Assembly: GCA_001574975.1 (NCBI GenBank)
Contig: KQ965778.1
Coordinates: forward strand, 109,755 to 173,754
Origin: Gonapodya prolifera JEL478
Lineage: Eukaryota; Monoblepharomycota; Monoblepharidomycetes; Monoblepharidales; Gonapodyaceae
Direction of reading: 5' to 3'
DNA length: 64,000 bases
Below the pieces are notes generated by a model. It saw only the letters and a program-made list of their open reading frames with translations, was not told the DNA's origin and made no database searches. Shown in pieces: positions 1 through 9,503 of the stretch. The number at the start of each line of letters is the position of its first letter. The stretch's first letter is position 1. The position numbers and the translations under genes were made by a program.

Positions 1-779
1 ATTTGCTCACATCTCACTCAAGTCTCACTCTGGGACAATGTTACTTTCAAATAACGACTTGTTGACCAGAACAATGTCGCATAATACTCCAATGAACTAC
101 GTCACACACGTGTGTACATCTCACTAGATGCCAGCAGTGTGCGCAAAATGTACAGTCCGGTCGAATATCGCTCTGTGCACATGTCATACTTCGAGGAAGG
201 AGCCCGTCACTGCCGTACTACTGCATGTTGGCAAGCATTTCTTAAAACGCAGTTCAGGATAGCAGAAGGCGTGAATTGTGGTTTTACATGCCTCTGATGC
301 GCCGTGTGAGACAGCATCGTATCACCTGCATATATCAAATGTAGAGTCGCACGCGTTCGTCATCTGAAACATTTTGTCGAATCCATAATTCATGCTTGTT
401 CCGGGAATATATCTTGGCCCGAAACGTCTGTTCCAAGATCGGGATATACCGACATCGTCAACTATGTTCAAACACCACTTCTTGTGTGTCATGCCAGGGT
501 TCAGACACCTACAGTGTGTGACAAAGGTATATACCCGTATTTCTATCCTTATGAACTGACTGGGGACAACAAGGGGCCGGGGAAGCTAGTTTTGGTGGAC
601 GAAGCAGTGACCAGTGCTGCTTTGGTCCGCCACGAAAAATGTGAAGAATTATTTATTTGTGAACAGTGGTATGAGACGATATACTATATACATGTGTGAA
701 ACGGACCACTCGTTGGAGATACTGTTGCGAAGCAAAGCGCCAGAGTGGTCTCGTTGTGGGAATGGGCCGCCGACAGGGC
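1..779. other. Intergenic stretch, nothing recognised
   Basis: The first 780 bases hold only short ORFs on either strand. I saw no domain, RNA gene or clear repeat. The stretch lies downstream of the DUF1764 gene's stop codon. Confidence 0.5.
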
Positions 780-1495
780 CTAATAGCAGCACTTGCAATC
801 AAAGGGGCAGTCCGGCGTATCTACAAAACACACCACTCGTTCTCAGAATGTGGTGAAAGCTGGGTACGACTTCCACTCACCACCGCCTTTCCCGATATTC
901 AACTCTTCCGCCTGGAACAAGTTGAGTCCGTCAATCTTGGCACGTCCTACGAAGTGACATACATGTCAGCGCGATGACATTCCAAATCTCCATCAAAACT
1001 TGAAGCAGGTTACGAACCCGATTTGGTTCCCCTCAAGTCCGCAAACTCGTCTGGCTCACTCGATGACACAGGGGAGGGTTTGGTTTTGGCTTTGAGCGAC
1101 GGGTCTGTCACGACCTCAACGCTCGATGGCGGGTGAGGAAGTTTCTTTGACTTGGACTTGGTTGCCGATTTGGATGGCGCGGGAGTGGGTTTTGGTCTGG
1201 AATCGGTGGCCATCGAGGAGGTGTGAGTTGGAGCTCCATCGTCCCCGTCCGTAACAGTCCACGTAGATTTGAGCGTCGCCACTGGTCGCCCTGACGTCTT
1301 CCCATCCGACTGTGCGTTGTCGTGTTCCGTCTTTCCCTTCACCGACGATTTCTTCTTCTTCTTCACAATCAGAGCAGCCCCATCGCCCCCATGATCCTTC
1401 CTCTTCACCGCCGACTGCTTCTGCGATGCATCGTCCGTTTTTGACTTTGGCTTTACTTTCGGCGCGAAGATGGACTCGATCTCCGATGTGGGCAT
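780..1495 (-). CDS. DUF1764 family protein, three exons
   Basis: A small basic protein of about 194 residues, conserved in eukaryotes but of unknown molecular function. The model is exon 1 at 1495-1018, exon 2 at 946-881 and exon 3 at 820-780, with introns of 71 and 60 bp. Exon 1 begins with the family's acidic signature SEIESIF and continues as a Lys-rich, probably disordered stretch including a KKKKK run. It ends with a DLRGTKSG motif. Exon 2 gives an AEELNIGKGG motif and exon 3 gives DTPDCPFDCKCCY before the stop; both match the family's C-terminal block of a Glu-rich helix and a CPFDCxCC cysteine cluster. Phases agree across both junctions. The first donor, GTTCGT, is slightly unusual. 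An upstream TTG in the same frame is not used because the ATG at 1495 sits right before the signature. The Lys-rich composition suggests a nuclear or nucleolar location, which is inference. Confidence 0.8.
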
Positions 1496-1882
1496 TGGAG
1501 GGTGGTGCGGTCGCAAGTTGCAGTCTCATTCCAAGCACTGAAGTCTTCCCGAATGAAAGCATGCGGAAGAGAAGATAGTTAAAGAGGGGGCGAGTGTATT
1601 CGCTGCAACCTTTCTCCTGCTGGCAAGTGGCGTTGCGCTTGCCAAGCCCTGCCATCAGAGGGTGTTCTTGCAGAAAAGTAAATACATCAAACTCGCATTG
1701 CTGACAATGAAATACTCAGAAATTTAGACATTTTAGGGTTCTGCTTGGTGGGAACGTGGACGGGAGGCGGTCATCGGTCCATTCCCTTCTGCCACCTCTT
1801 TTGCACCACATCACTCCCCCCTCTCTCCTCCCCACTCCTCCCCACTCCTCCCCACCCGCCAGCGCACTTCCACCGCACCGCC
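1496..1882. promoter_or_regulatory. Shared divergent promoter region
   Basis: These 387 bases separate the start codons of the DUF1764 gene (-) and the GDP-mannose pyrophosphorylase gene (+), so both promoters must lie here. The part next to the + gene, 1798-1860, is strongly pyrimidine-rich. It includes a short tandem repeat of CCCACTCCTCC just upstream of the ATG, a common feature of fungal 5' leaders. No clear TATA box is seen. Confidence 0.5.
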
Positions 1883-4030
1883 ATGTACCCCTCCAAATTC
1901 AAAGCCCTGATTCTCGTCGGCGGGTTCGGCACGCGCCTTCGTCCTCTGACACTTACCAAACCAAAGCCCCTCGTCGAATTCGCCAACAGGCCCATCGTGG
2001 AGCATCAGATTGAGGCGTTGGTTAAAGTGAGCGTTGGATGAGAGCGGAGAGGGGGGGACGGAGGGAGGATTGTGTGATGGAGGCGTGGCGCTATGTGGGA
2101 GCAGCTCGATGGAATACGGGATTTGGGAAGGATGTGTATGTCCAAATGGGAGTTTCTGCGCTGGATACATGACTTCTCACCCTGAAAACGCTGAGGACTG
2201 AGAGCTGAGAGGACGACAGACGCGATCAAGAAGTGACACGGTGGCGGCGATAAGGTCTCTAGATGGCCAGAGTCGTGAGCACTGAGGATGTTTAAGAGGA
2301 GTCGATTGTACTTTGGAAATTCGTGCTCTATTCTGGACAGGGGGTGGAGAAGGGGGAAGAGTGAGATGTGATTAAGTCGTGGGACGATATGTTGGCGCGC
2401 TCGATGGTACTGGATGACCCATCACTTCGGAGTTTAAAAGGACTGGATACCCCCATGTGCATCGCGGACTGCCACTCGCCGTCGAAAGCCTCACGAATTG
2501 TTCAGTCGACCCAAAAATGTGCTCCCGCATCTCACCCTTCTCCTCAACCCCCTCCGCTCAGGCCGGCGTCACAGACATTGTTCTTGCCGTCAACGTAAGT
2601 TTTTGATTCCTTCTTTCTGGTTTTCTATCAATGCCGTAACGTCCCACCTTCCTTTGTCTCGTCGATGTCAACAGTACCGACCTGAAGTGATGGCAAAGGC
2701 CATGCACGACTATGAGTCCCGCTACAACGTCAAAATCCACTTCTCGGTCGAGACGGAGCCGCTTGGGACTGCCGGTACGTCACTCTTCCTCCCCCCCTCA
2801 GCTGTCCCTTGTCGCCCCAACACCCCTGGCCCACCACTAGGCCCCATCGCCCTCGCCCGGGACGTCCTCCTCGCCGACGCCACCCCCTTCTTCGTGCTCA
2901 ACTCTGACGTGATCTGCGAGTTCCCCTTCTCAGACCTCGCGGCCTTCCACACGGCGCATGGCGGGGAAGGTACGATCATGGTCACTAAGGTGGACGATCC
3001 GACAAAGTACGGCGTGGTTGTGACGAAGGGGGGGAGTAGTGTTAGTGAGTGTGGTGGAGGGGGGTAGGAGGGGTGGGGGTGGATGGGAAGGGTAACCGTG
3101 TTGAACACGAAATGCAGTCGACCGGTTTGTGGAAAAGCCGCAGATTTTCGTCGGGGATCGGATTAATGCGGGGATATATATCTTCAACCCGTCTGTTATC
3201 GACCGCATCCAAGTGAGTACACTTCTCCGTCACGTCTCGGCTTGTCCCATCACTCCCCGGTCTCCCCGCCCTACCCCACTCCCTCCATGCCAGCCCCGCC
3301 CCACCTCCATCGAGCGCGAAATCTTCCCCGCCATGGCCTCCGAATCACAACTTCACTGCATGGACCTCGAGGGCATCTGGATGGACGTCGGGCAGCCCAA
3401 GGACTACCTCCTCGGCACATCTCTGTACCTCCAGGCGCTGGCCGACAGAGACTACGCCCTCGCCCAGGCCGCCGTCACGTCGTCCGCAGCGTCGTCCGCC
3501 ACGTCCCCCACCCCCGTGCCGTCACCCTCGCCGGTTGCCTCAAGCCCGTACAGACACTCCCGCACAGCATCCCAAGCGAAACCCCCGCGCCTGGTCAAAA
3601 TCGCCGGACCTCCTTTATGCCGTCTCCCCTTCGTCAAAGGCAACGTGCTGATCGACCCATCCGCGTCCATCGGCGAAGGGTGCAAGATCGGCCCGGACGT
3701 CATCATCGGCCCCGGCGTGGTGATCGGGGACGGTGTGCGGATTGTGAGTAGTGTGATCATGGAGGCGGCGACGATCAAGGACCACGCGTTTGTCAAGAGG
3801 AGTATTGTCGGGTGGCATAGTACCGTGGGACAATGGGCGCGGTTGGACGGGACGGCTGTGTTGGGTGAGTTTGTCGCTGCTGGCTTGCCGTGGTGCGTTC
3901 TGATGTGACCCGGCCGTTGTTTGAAGGCGACGACGTCCACGTTGTCGAAGAGGTATACGTCAACGGCGCCATCATCCTTCCGCACAAGGAGGTCAAGGCG
4001 TGCGTGTTGTCGCCGCAAATCATCATGTGA
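1883..4030 (+). CDS. GDP-mannose pyrophosphorylase (mannose-1-phosphate guanylyltransferase)
   Basis: Makes GDP-mannose from mannose-1-phosphate and GTP in the cytosol, the donor for N-/O-glycans, GPI anchors and mannans. It is the orthologue of yeast Psa1 / human GMPPB. Seven exons: 1883-2026, 2562-2594, 2675-2774, 2841-3044, 3118-3212, 3294-3864 and 3927-4030, all in phase and giving 416 residues. The nucleotidyltransferase signature is near residues 9-25 ([20 protein letters not shown]). Further family motifs are [39 protein letters not shown] and, in the C-terminal left-handed beta-helix, hexapeptide repeats ([20 protein letters not shown]). The family is usually about 360 residues. The extra length is mainly a Ser/Pro/Ala-rich insert around residues 240-285, between the catalytic and beta-helix parts. 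Intron 1 is 535 bp against 63-81 bp for the others. The 3' end abuts the ZIP gene. Confidence 0.96.
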
Positions 4031-5893
4031 AAAAATTGTCGTCATGTTGGGGGAGGGGGCGTCTGTATGGAACTTGGCGTGCGAGGAGGGGTCCCGTGTT
4101 TGCAGAGCTTATATCCAATAGTTTGCTGTGCGAGGAAAGCATTGATAGCGATAGAATACACGTAATGCGTACTTGATCTTGCTCCAGACGCACCAGCTCA
4201 AAGGCTATCGCTGCCACGTGCTGCGACAAATCGAAAGTGGCAGGGTCCAGGTTTTCCCTCCATACTCTATTCAAAAATAAACAGCCACTTTGGGGTATAG
4301 CTATATCCCTGCTCTCATCTTGGGACACCCCGTGGCCGCCCGTGACCCACCCAACGAGTTCGACCACGCCACAGCACGCGGCCATCCCGACAAACCACGC
4401 GCCCGACGCCGGACCGCGACCGGCGAGTAAGACGGATGAGGGGAAGAGTTCGGAGAGGGATACGGTCGTCATTATGCCTGTGGTGGTGCGTGGGCGTGAG
4501 TCGGCCGCCGTGGTGAACACTCAGTGGGCAGCAATACAAAAAGGAGAACGTACCCGCAACGGCAGCCAAGCACCCATACAAAATGGCCTGTGAGCAAACC
4601 TCGAGTAGCAGTGCCGTGAGCATCATCCCAACCGGTTCCAGCAGACAGTTGAAGAACGTGAGGCGAAGTGCGCGGTGAGGGTCACCTGTGGCAGAGAGGA
4701 TGGGTGATGCAACCGCAACACCTTCGGGGATCTGGTGGTGGGGAGTGAGGAGGGGGGGCCGGGGGGTGGTTTGGAAAACGGATAGTGCGGAAGGGTGAAG
4801 GCTTACGTTGTGGAGCATCATGGCGGGCGAGACGCCCATTGAGACCGACTTTACGGTCGAGAGGTACACGGACGCGCCTTCGGGCTTGAGGGAAGGGTGA
4901 ACGTCATTTAGTTGTAGTTAAATACCGTTAGACCGATCAGGGAACGTACGGACAAAGCCGACCACTCACCAAGTTGTGTAACGCCATGCCAATCCACGTT
5001 ACTAGCGACGTCCTCAAAAGTTCTCGCCGCGTCCGTCTTCCTTCGGCGGTCCTCCCACGGGGGGTGCTTCTTCCGTCGTGATTCCCACCGTTCGCACTAT
5101 CGCCATTTACAGTTCCTCCCGCCATGAGCGGCTCACCATCCGCCTCACTACTTCCATCGTCGTCTCCAAGCACCAACTTCTCCAGCGCTCGCCCGCCGCG
5201 CTTCCGAAGGGATGTCAGGGCGGTCCAACATGATGCTTTGATGGCGGGAGACGTGGGTGAGCGGGGTGAGGGCTCGTATGGCGGTTGTGGTCGTGGGAGG
5301 ATGTGCGGGAGTGGGTGGGGAGCGGGAGCGCGGCGGAGTGGGAGTGGGAGTGGTCGGTTGGGTCTTCGGGGAGGGGAGTTTCAACGAACGACACTTTGTG
5401 GAGGGACGTGAGAGTCGGTTTCTCATCGGCATAGGAAACTTGAAACAAGCATTCGTACTGAAGACGGCACCGGCGAAGAAACACAGCATCGTGACTCTGA
5501 ACGGGAGGCCGAGTGTTCACATTGATCCTCCGGCTTTCGAAATTGCCTGCCCGTCTCACCTAAACCCGACCCTTTCTCTCGCTTCAGGTATAATGTCCAT
5601 TAAGCTCAAGAAGAGCATGACCCCCGCCGCGAATCCCTGCGTCCGGCCCACGAGCGAGGGCGAGTTCCACCAGCCCGTGATGAACACGACAATCAGCCCG
5701 CCGACGCCCGTCACCGAGACCCGCGATGAGGAAGAGCAGGAATGCGGCGCTGGTGGACGTGGGTTGGCGATGTCATCGTTGGGGAAGTGTGGCGGAGTTG
5801 GAATGGGCAAACGGGGTGAGCGATGGAATCGAGAAGGAGGAAGAGGAGAATAACGCGGTGCGTGTCCTCACACGAGTCCGCCGTCTTGGCCAT
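4023..5893 (-). CDS. ZIP-family metal ion transporter
   Basis: A multi-pass membrane protein of the ZIP (SLC39/ZupT-like) family, which moves zinc and related divalent metals into the cytosol. The paired signature helices are clear. LVTWIGMALHNL is spliced to PEGASVYLSTVKSVSMG (intron about 4868-4967). MMLHN is then spliced to IPEGVAVASPILSATG, giving the two HNxPEG metal-binding motifs. Helices before them read GFAAGVMLFLSLMDIIPEA. The last ones read AILYGCLAAVAG and VGMAACCGVVELVGWV. A likely first exon starts at ATG 5893 (MAKTADS) and splices to AAFLLFLIAGL near 5760. One extra G there shifts the frame relative to the following TGVGGLIVVFI. The C-terminal tail is uncertain: the ORF runs on to 4023 and so overlaps the last bases of the convergent GDP-mannose pyrophosphorylase gene. 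Metal specificity cannot be read from the sequence. Confidence 0.85.
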
Positions 5894-6409
5894 CGCGTGA
5901 ATCCATTTGGTGAAGACAAGTGGTGTCCTGTGTTGATCGCCGCTCGATCGGTGCCGCACGAGAGGTGAAAGCTATTATCGTACATAAACAACACGCTTTG
6001 TTATCCCTCCTTCCTGTTCTGCTTGGACCAAATTTGGTTCAAATTGCTTGCATTCATAAAACAGCCGCGAGGGCGACGGCGATGGGATAATTGAGAATCC
6101 CCTCAAAACTATGGGAAACAGTCCCAGTCTACAATTCGCTATCGACTTCGAAATCTAATCCATGCACGAGACCCTCACGATTGTTGTCCGTAACCACCAT
6201 GGTCTTCTCATGTGTCCGCGGTCTACTCATAACTCGCAAACTTCATCCTTCCTGCATGGATCGCACGCGCAATTCCCTGCGTCCATTCCAGGTCCACGGC
6301 CGGTCTCTTCAACAATTTCGCAATCTCCTATGGAGACTCGGCCTACAATAATTGAGTTGATGCAAACTGGTCAGCGGTCAGTGTCAAGCGTCTCAGAGCA
6401 GTGGTGAGA
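5894..6409. other. Intergenic stretch, nothing recognised
   Basis: About 500 bases between the start of the ZIP gene and the end of the Rrp6-like relic. Only short unconvincing ORFs are present. Part of it (6100-6400) may be decayed downstream sequence of the relic, but I could not find its catalytic motifs there. Confidence 0.4.
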
Positions 6410-7192
6410 TCACACCTCGGTAGCAATGGCGATTCAGTCGACTCTCTTGAGTTTCTCAATGAGAGTTGCCAACTGGCTTGGTGTATCGACCTAAGAGAAT
6501 GGTGATTTTTCCATGCTGTCAGGAGGGGGTCTTGAAAGCATTTCCCGAGTAGGAGGTACAAAAATGTGTCGAGAGAAGGTGTATAAAGCAATTTCGGGTG
6601 CGTAAGGGTGTTCCATGCTTGCATAAGTCACCGTACGTATTTGTTCGGGGGTGAGGAAACACTGCGCAAGCACGGTCACTACTCACTGAGTCCTCCCTTT
6701 CGGTTCGAGAGGTACTATTCCGTTCCGTTTTTCCCCAAGTCTAAGTCTGCTGACGAAAGGCTTCTTTAACTGGTTGTTGATTTTATCCCGAAAATCCCAT
6801 TGCGGGGGCCGGATATTGCGGTCGAACATCTTGACTTTCACCTTCGGTAAACGGTCACTGAGCGATTTGCGAAGTGCGCTCAGTGGAAGCGGGTGGCCCT
6901 GACTGGAGGAGAATCTTGCAGTCGATGAACGGAGAACATAATGGTGTGACTCAAGGCTGGAACGACGGATCCCCGTTTGAAAGACGGGTGTTGCAGGACG
7001 TGCAAGGCCCAGAGTGGAGCTTCTTCGTGCCGTTCCCGTTCCAAATGCGCCCCTTCGCGAAGGCGAAGAAATGATATCGTGATTGGAGCTGCAGCACCAT
7101 CGGAACGGCATTGCGGCCCTACCGAGTATCGACCATGGTTCAGGTTTATTGATTTGACGAATGATGGTCCCCGAATGCCCATGATCGCTCAA
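6410..7192 (-). pseudogene. Rrp6/EXOSC10-like exosome exonuclease, truncated relic
   Basis: The minus strand encodes the linker and N-terminal flank of an Rrp6-type 3'-5' exoribonuclease, the nuclear exosome subunit. In order: DRNIRPPQWDFRDKINNQ, KPFVSRLRLGEKRNGIVPLE, MEHPYAPEIALYTF, PPPDSMEKSPFS and VDTPSQLATLIEKLKRVDSI. Order and spacing match the region before the DEDD catalytic domain of human EXOSC10 and yeast Rrp6. One frame carries it all, broken by a TGA after GRTQ (near 6680) and a TAG just before VDTPSQL, where the family usually has Trp (TGG). The reading ends at IAIATEV, exactly where the first catalytic DxE strand should begin. The rest of the nuclease, the HRDC domain and the N-terminal PMC2NT domain are not visible here. 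The ORF start at 7192 is not an ATG. A functional copy would be expected elsewhere in the genome. Confidence 0.75.
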
Positions 7193-7473
7193 AATTCAGA
7201 GAGCTGACTGATCAGGGACTGTGCACGACTTTTTGCCCGACCAACCCCGCACTTCAAACCCACCATGTCAAAGGCAGGCAACTTCTGACCTTCCGGCACG
7301 GTGGCTATGGTACCCGTGAGCACCGGTCACTGCGAAGGTTTTAGTGAAGCCGGGGGGCGGGAATTGAGGTGGTCATGTTTAATTACGTCACGGCACATAT
7401 TTTGAAAGACTGCTCCATCACACCGAAGTCCCACCAATCTCAAAAAAATCTACGCCCACACTGATGCGCCGTC

Positions 7474-8062
7474 TCAGCATTTCCCTAAGGAGTCTCTGGG
7501 GGGTAATGGCCTGCTACAGGCTGCGCACCTCGGTAAACTCTCCCAATCAGCCTGAAGACAACTGGGACATTCAAAGGTCTTGCAAATTTGACGCCTTCCA
7601 AGAGTAGTTGGTCCTCCGCAGTACTTTGCCAAACAAACGTGGTCCATGCAAAAAGACCCGTCGCACGTGCGACACCTCAATCTTTTAAAATTCCCTTGAA
7701 CTGGTTATGCAACGCTCACATGCGGATATGTTGTTGCATCCCGGAATCCGGCATTGCTCCCACAATGTAAGGCATTTTTGGCACTGCTGCTGCGGAGTCC
7801 CCCAACATCCAGGACATCTGTTGAACAATCTAACAGGAACTTCTGGAGCTGATCCAGGAGTGACAGCTGTAGGAAGTCCACAGCCCCGGCATGCCGCCTA
7901 TTTAATGCAGCTCGGGCAAAATAGGTTTTTGGAGTTTACTGATACGTCTGAATCGAACATCGAAGCACAATCCGGACGACGTTTCTTTTTGTAGTCATTT
8001 GGCGTCTGAAAACGTCCTTTTGAGAGTTTGTTCTCCATATCACCACATTGACTGCACACCAT
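7474..8062 (-). pseudogene. Cys-rich zinc-binding protein, interrupted
   Basis: I do not recognise the family. From ATG 8062 the frame opens with MVCSQCGDMENKLSKG. It then shows many paired cysteines: PDCASMF, LFCPSCIK, AACRGCG, NRCPGCWG, QQCQKCLTLWEQC, PGCNNISACERC, then LRCRTCDGSFCMDHVC, FECPSCLQADWESL and CAACSRPLPP before the stop at 7474. The CxxC pairs at regular distances point to several zinc ribbons or RING-like knuckles. A TAG interrupts the frame after FCPSCIK, near 7900. A small intron (donor GTGAGC near 7718) is probably needed between ACERC and LRCRTC, but I could not make its phases agree. It could be a damaged gene or a correct gene with introns I have mis-set. It lies between an F-box-like gene and the Rrp6 relic on the same strand. 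Confidence 0.5.
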
Positions 8063-8232
8063 GACGAAATCAATGGCGCCGATGATGGCCAGTGCGCCGA
8101 CAGCTCCAACCGGAGCGCCGAGGATGAGTGGGAGGGAGGAGGATGAGGAGGGGGAAGGGGAGTGGCTTGTGTGGGGAAAGAAGTGACGACGCTTCAGACT
8201 CGTTAGGGGTACGTACGCTCGCCACGCTCAGC

Positions 8233-8820
8233 TCACCTTCCCCCTTGGCCCGCACCGACGCCATTCACGCTGCTCGCCCCGCCAACTTGAGTTGAGTCTG
8301 TGGGTTGGCTCCCACTCCCACCCACGCTGCCGGTTGCGCCTGCCGCCGCCCCGCCTGCACCTTGCGTCCTCGATGCAGCACCAGCGCTCCCGGACCCGCC
8401 AGCGTCCATTGTCATCGGAACCATGGAAGCCGTTGCGACCATGGTCCCGTCAATAGTTTGGTAGATGACGGAGATGGGGACTGTGGCAGGAGCTGCGGGT
8501 GGCGGGTGGCGGCGTCGTTGCAGGCGGGGGTGGAGGCGGCGCTTTTGGGAACGATGTGAGGAAATTCGTTGGAATTGCACACCACATTTCGGTGGTAAGG
8601 CGGGGGAAGACACACCCGGAGCAATGAGATTACCCCTTACGTAAGCCGTAAGCCCGCCACTGGTCAAGATGCACGTTGCTGTGGGAGCAGAGTTGCCGCA
8701 AGAACGAGGATGTCGCTCGATGTGAACAAGGTCCGTGAACGGGAGAAGTCTTACGACGAACTGGAGAATTTCAGAAGGTAGATCGAGAAGAGTCGTGCCT
8801 TTCGCGATCCCATGAGACAT
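8233..8820 (-). CDS. Probable F-box domain protein
   Basis: From ATG 8820 the protein begins MSHGIAKGTTLLDLPSEILQ and continues FVVRLLPFTDLVHIE. This is the classic F-box start (L-x-D-L-P-x-E-I-L ... L-L-x-x-x-D-L), normally used to bind Skp1 in SCF ubiquitin ligases. The rest is Gly/Ala/Ser/Thr-rich low-complexity sequence ending at 8233, without leucine-rich or WD repeats. An upstream exon is possible: an acidic stretch near 8930-8850 (MQMELDDDRAPHISRP) could splice in through a GTAAAG donor. The F-box match is short and the C-terminal half may be misframed, so the call is moderate. The frame fits better than its neighbours mainly because of the F-box. Confidence 0.45.
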   Translation of the reverse strand: MSHGIAKGTTLLDLPSEILQFVVRLLPFTDLVHIERHPRSCGNSAPTATCILTSGGLTAYVRGNLIAPGVSSPALPPKCGVQFQRISSHRSQKRRLHPRLQRRRHPPPAAPATVPISVIYQTIDGTMVATASMVPMTMDAGGSGSAGAASRTQGAGGAAAGATGSVGGSGSQPTDSTQVGGASSVNGVGAGQGGR

Positions 8821-9503
8821 TCTTGGTGTCGTTCTGAACTTTACCTTGCACCGCAGATGTCTTTGTCGCGCCATCGTCCGTAGTGTCCGGTCGAGAGATG
8901 TGCGGCGCACGATCGTCATCGAGTTCCATCTGCATCGCGAACGGCAAGTTGACGCGTTATCGCGAAGTTGGAGAAAAAGAAGTTCAACCGAATGGAGAAC
9001 CACCTCCGAAATGGTTACGTCTTTCGCACTACAAAGATGCATTTGTATATATTTACTGACGCAGGCTAATCCTAAATATCGGCAAGCCCGAAGGAGCAGC
9101 ACGACTGATATTGCACTCCAAGTTAGTTACCACCACCCACCAGGCCTCCTCACCAATAACCGCGACCCCGAACCACTCGCACTACTACCAGTCGCACCAT
9201 TCCTCATAAACGCATTGTTCAACGTCACCCTGCCCCAGCGCACCAAGATGCGTATCCACCACATATGTATCTGCGCCCCATTCAGGCCGAGGCAGACACA
9301 AAGAATTGCCCAGCTTTACGAGCACTGTCGTCGTCTCAAAATACACGTCTGCATATTTCTGCTTCTCGGTAGTTGAAGACAGGCTGCTTACATAATTTCG
9401 CCTGTGGGCGAGTGGCTCTGAATGAAACCGGGCGAGGGAGCAGGAAGGCATTTCGCTCGTCTCCAGCAAGGAACTCTTGAATCCGAGTGCACCTCCACCA
9501 AAC
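8821..9503. other. Intergenic stretch, nothing firm
   Basis: This 680 bp interval separates the divergent F-box-like (-) and RBR ligase (+) genes. Apart from a possible extra 5' exon of the F-box gene at 8930-8850, I see no recognisable feature. Confidence 0.4.

Noticed and set aside
1-779. Possible telomeric or subtelomeric end of a chromosome
   Set aside because: No telomere-type repeat is present; the window starts in ordinary sequence.
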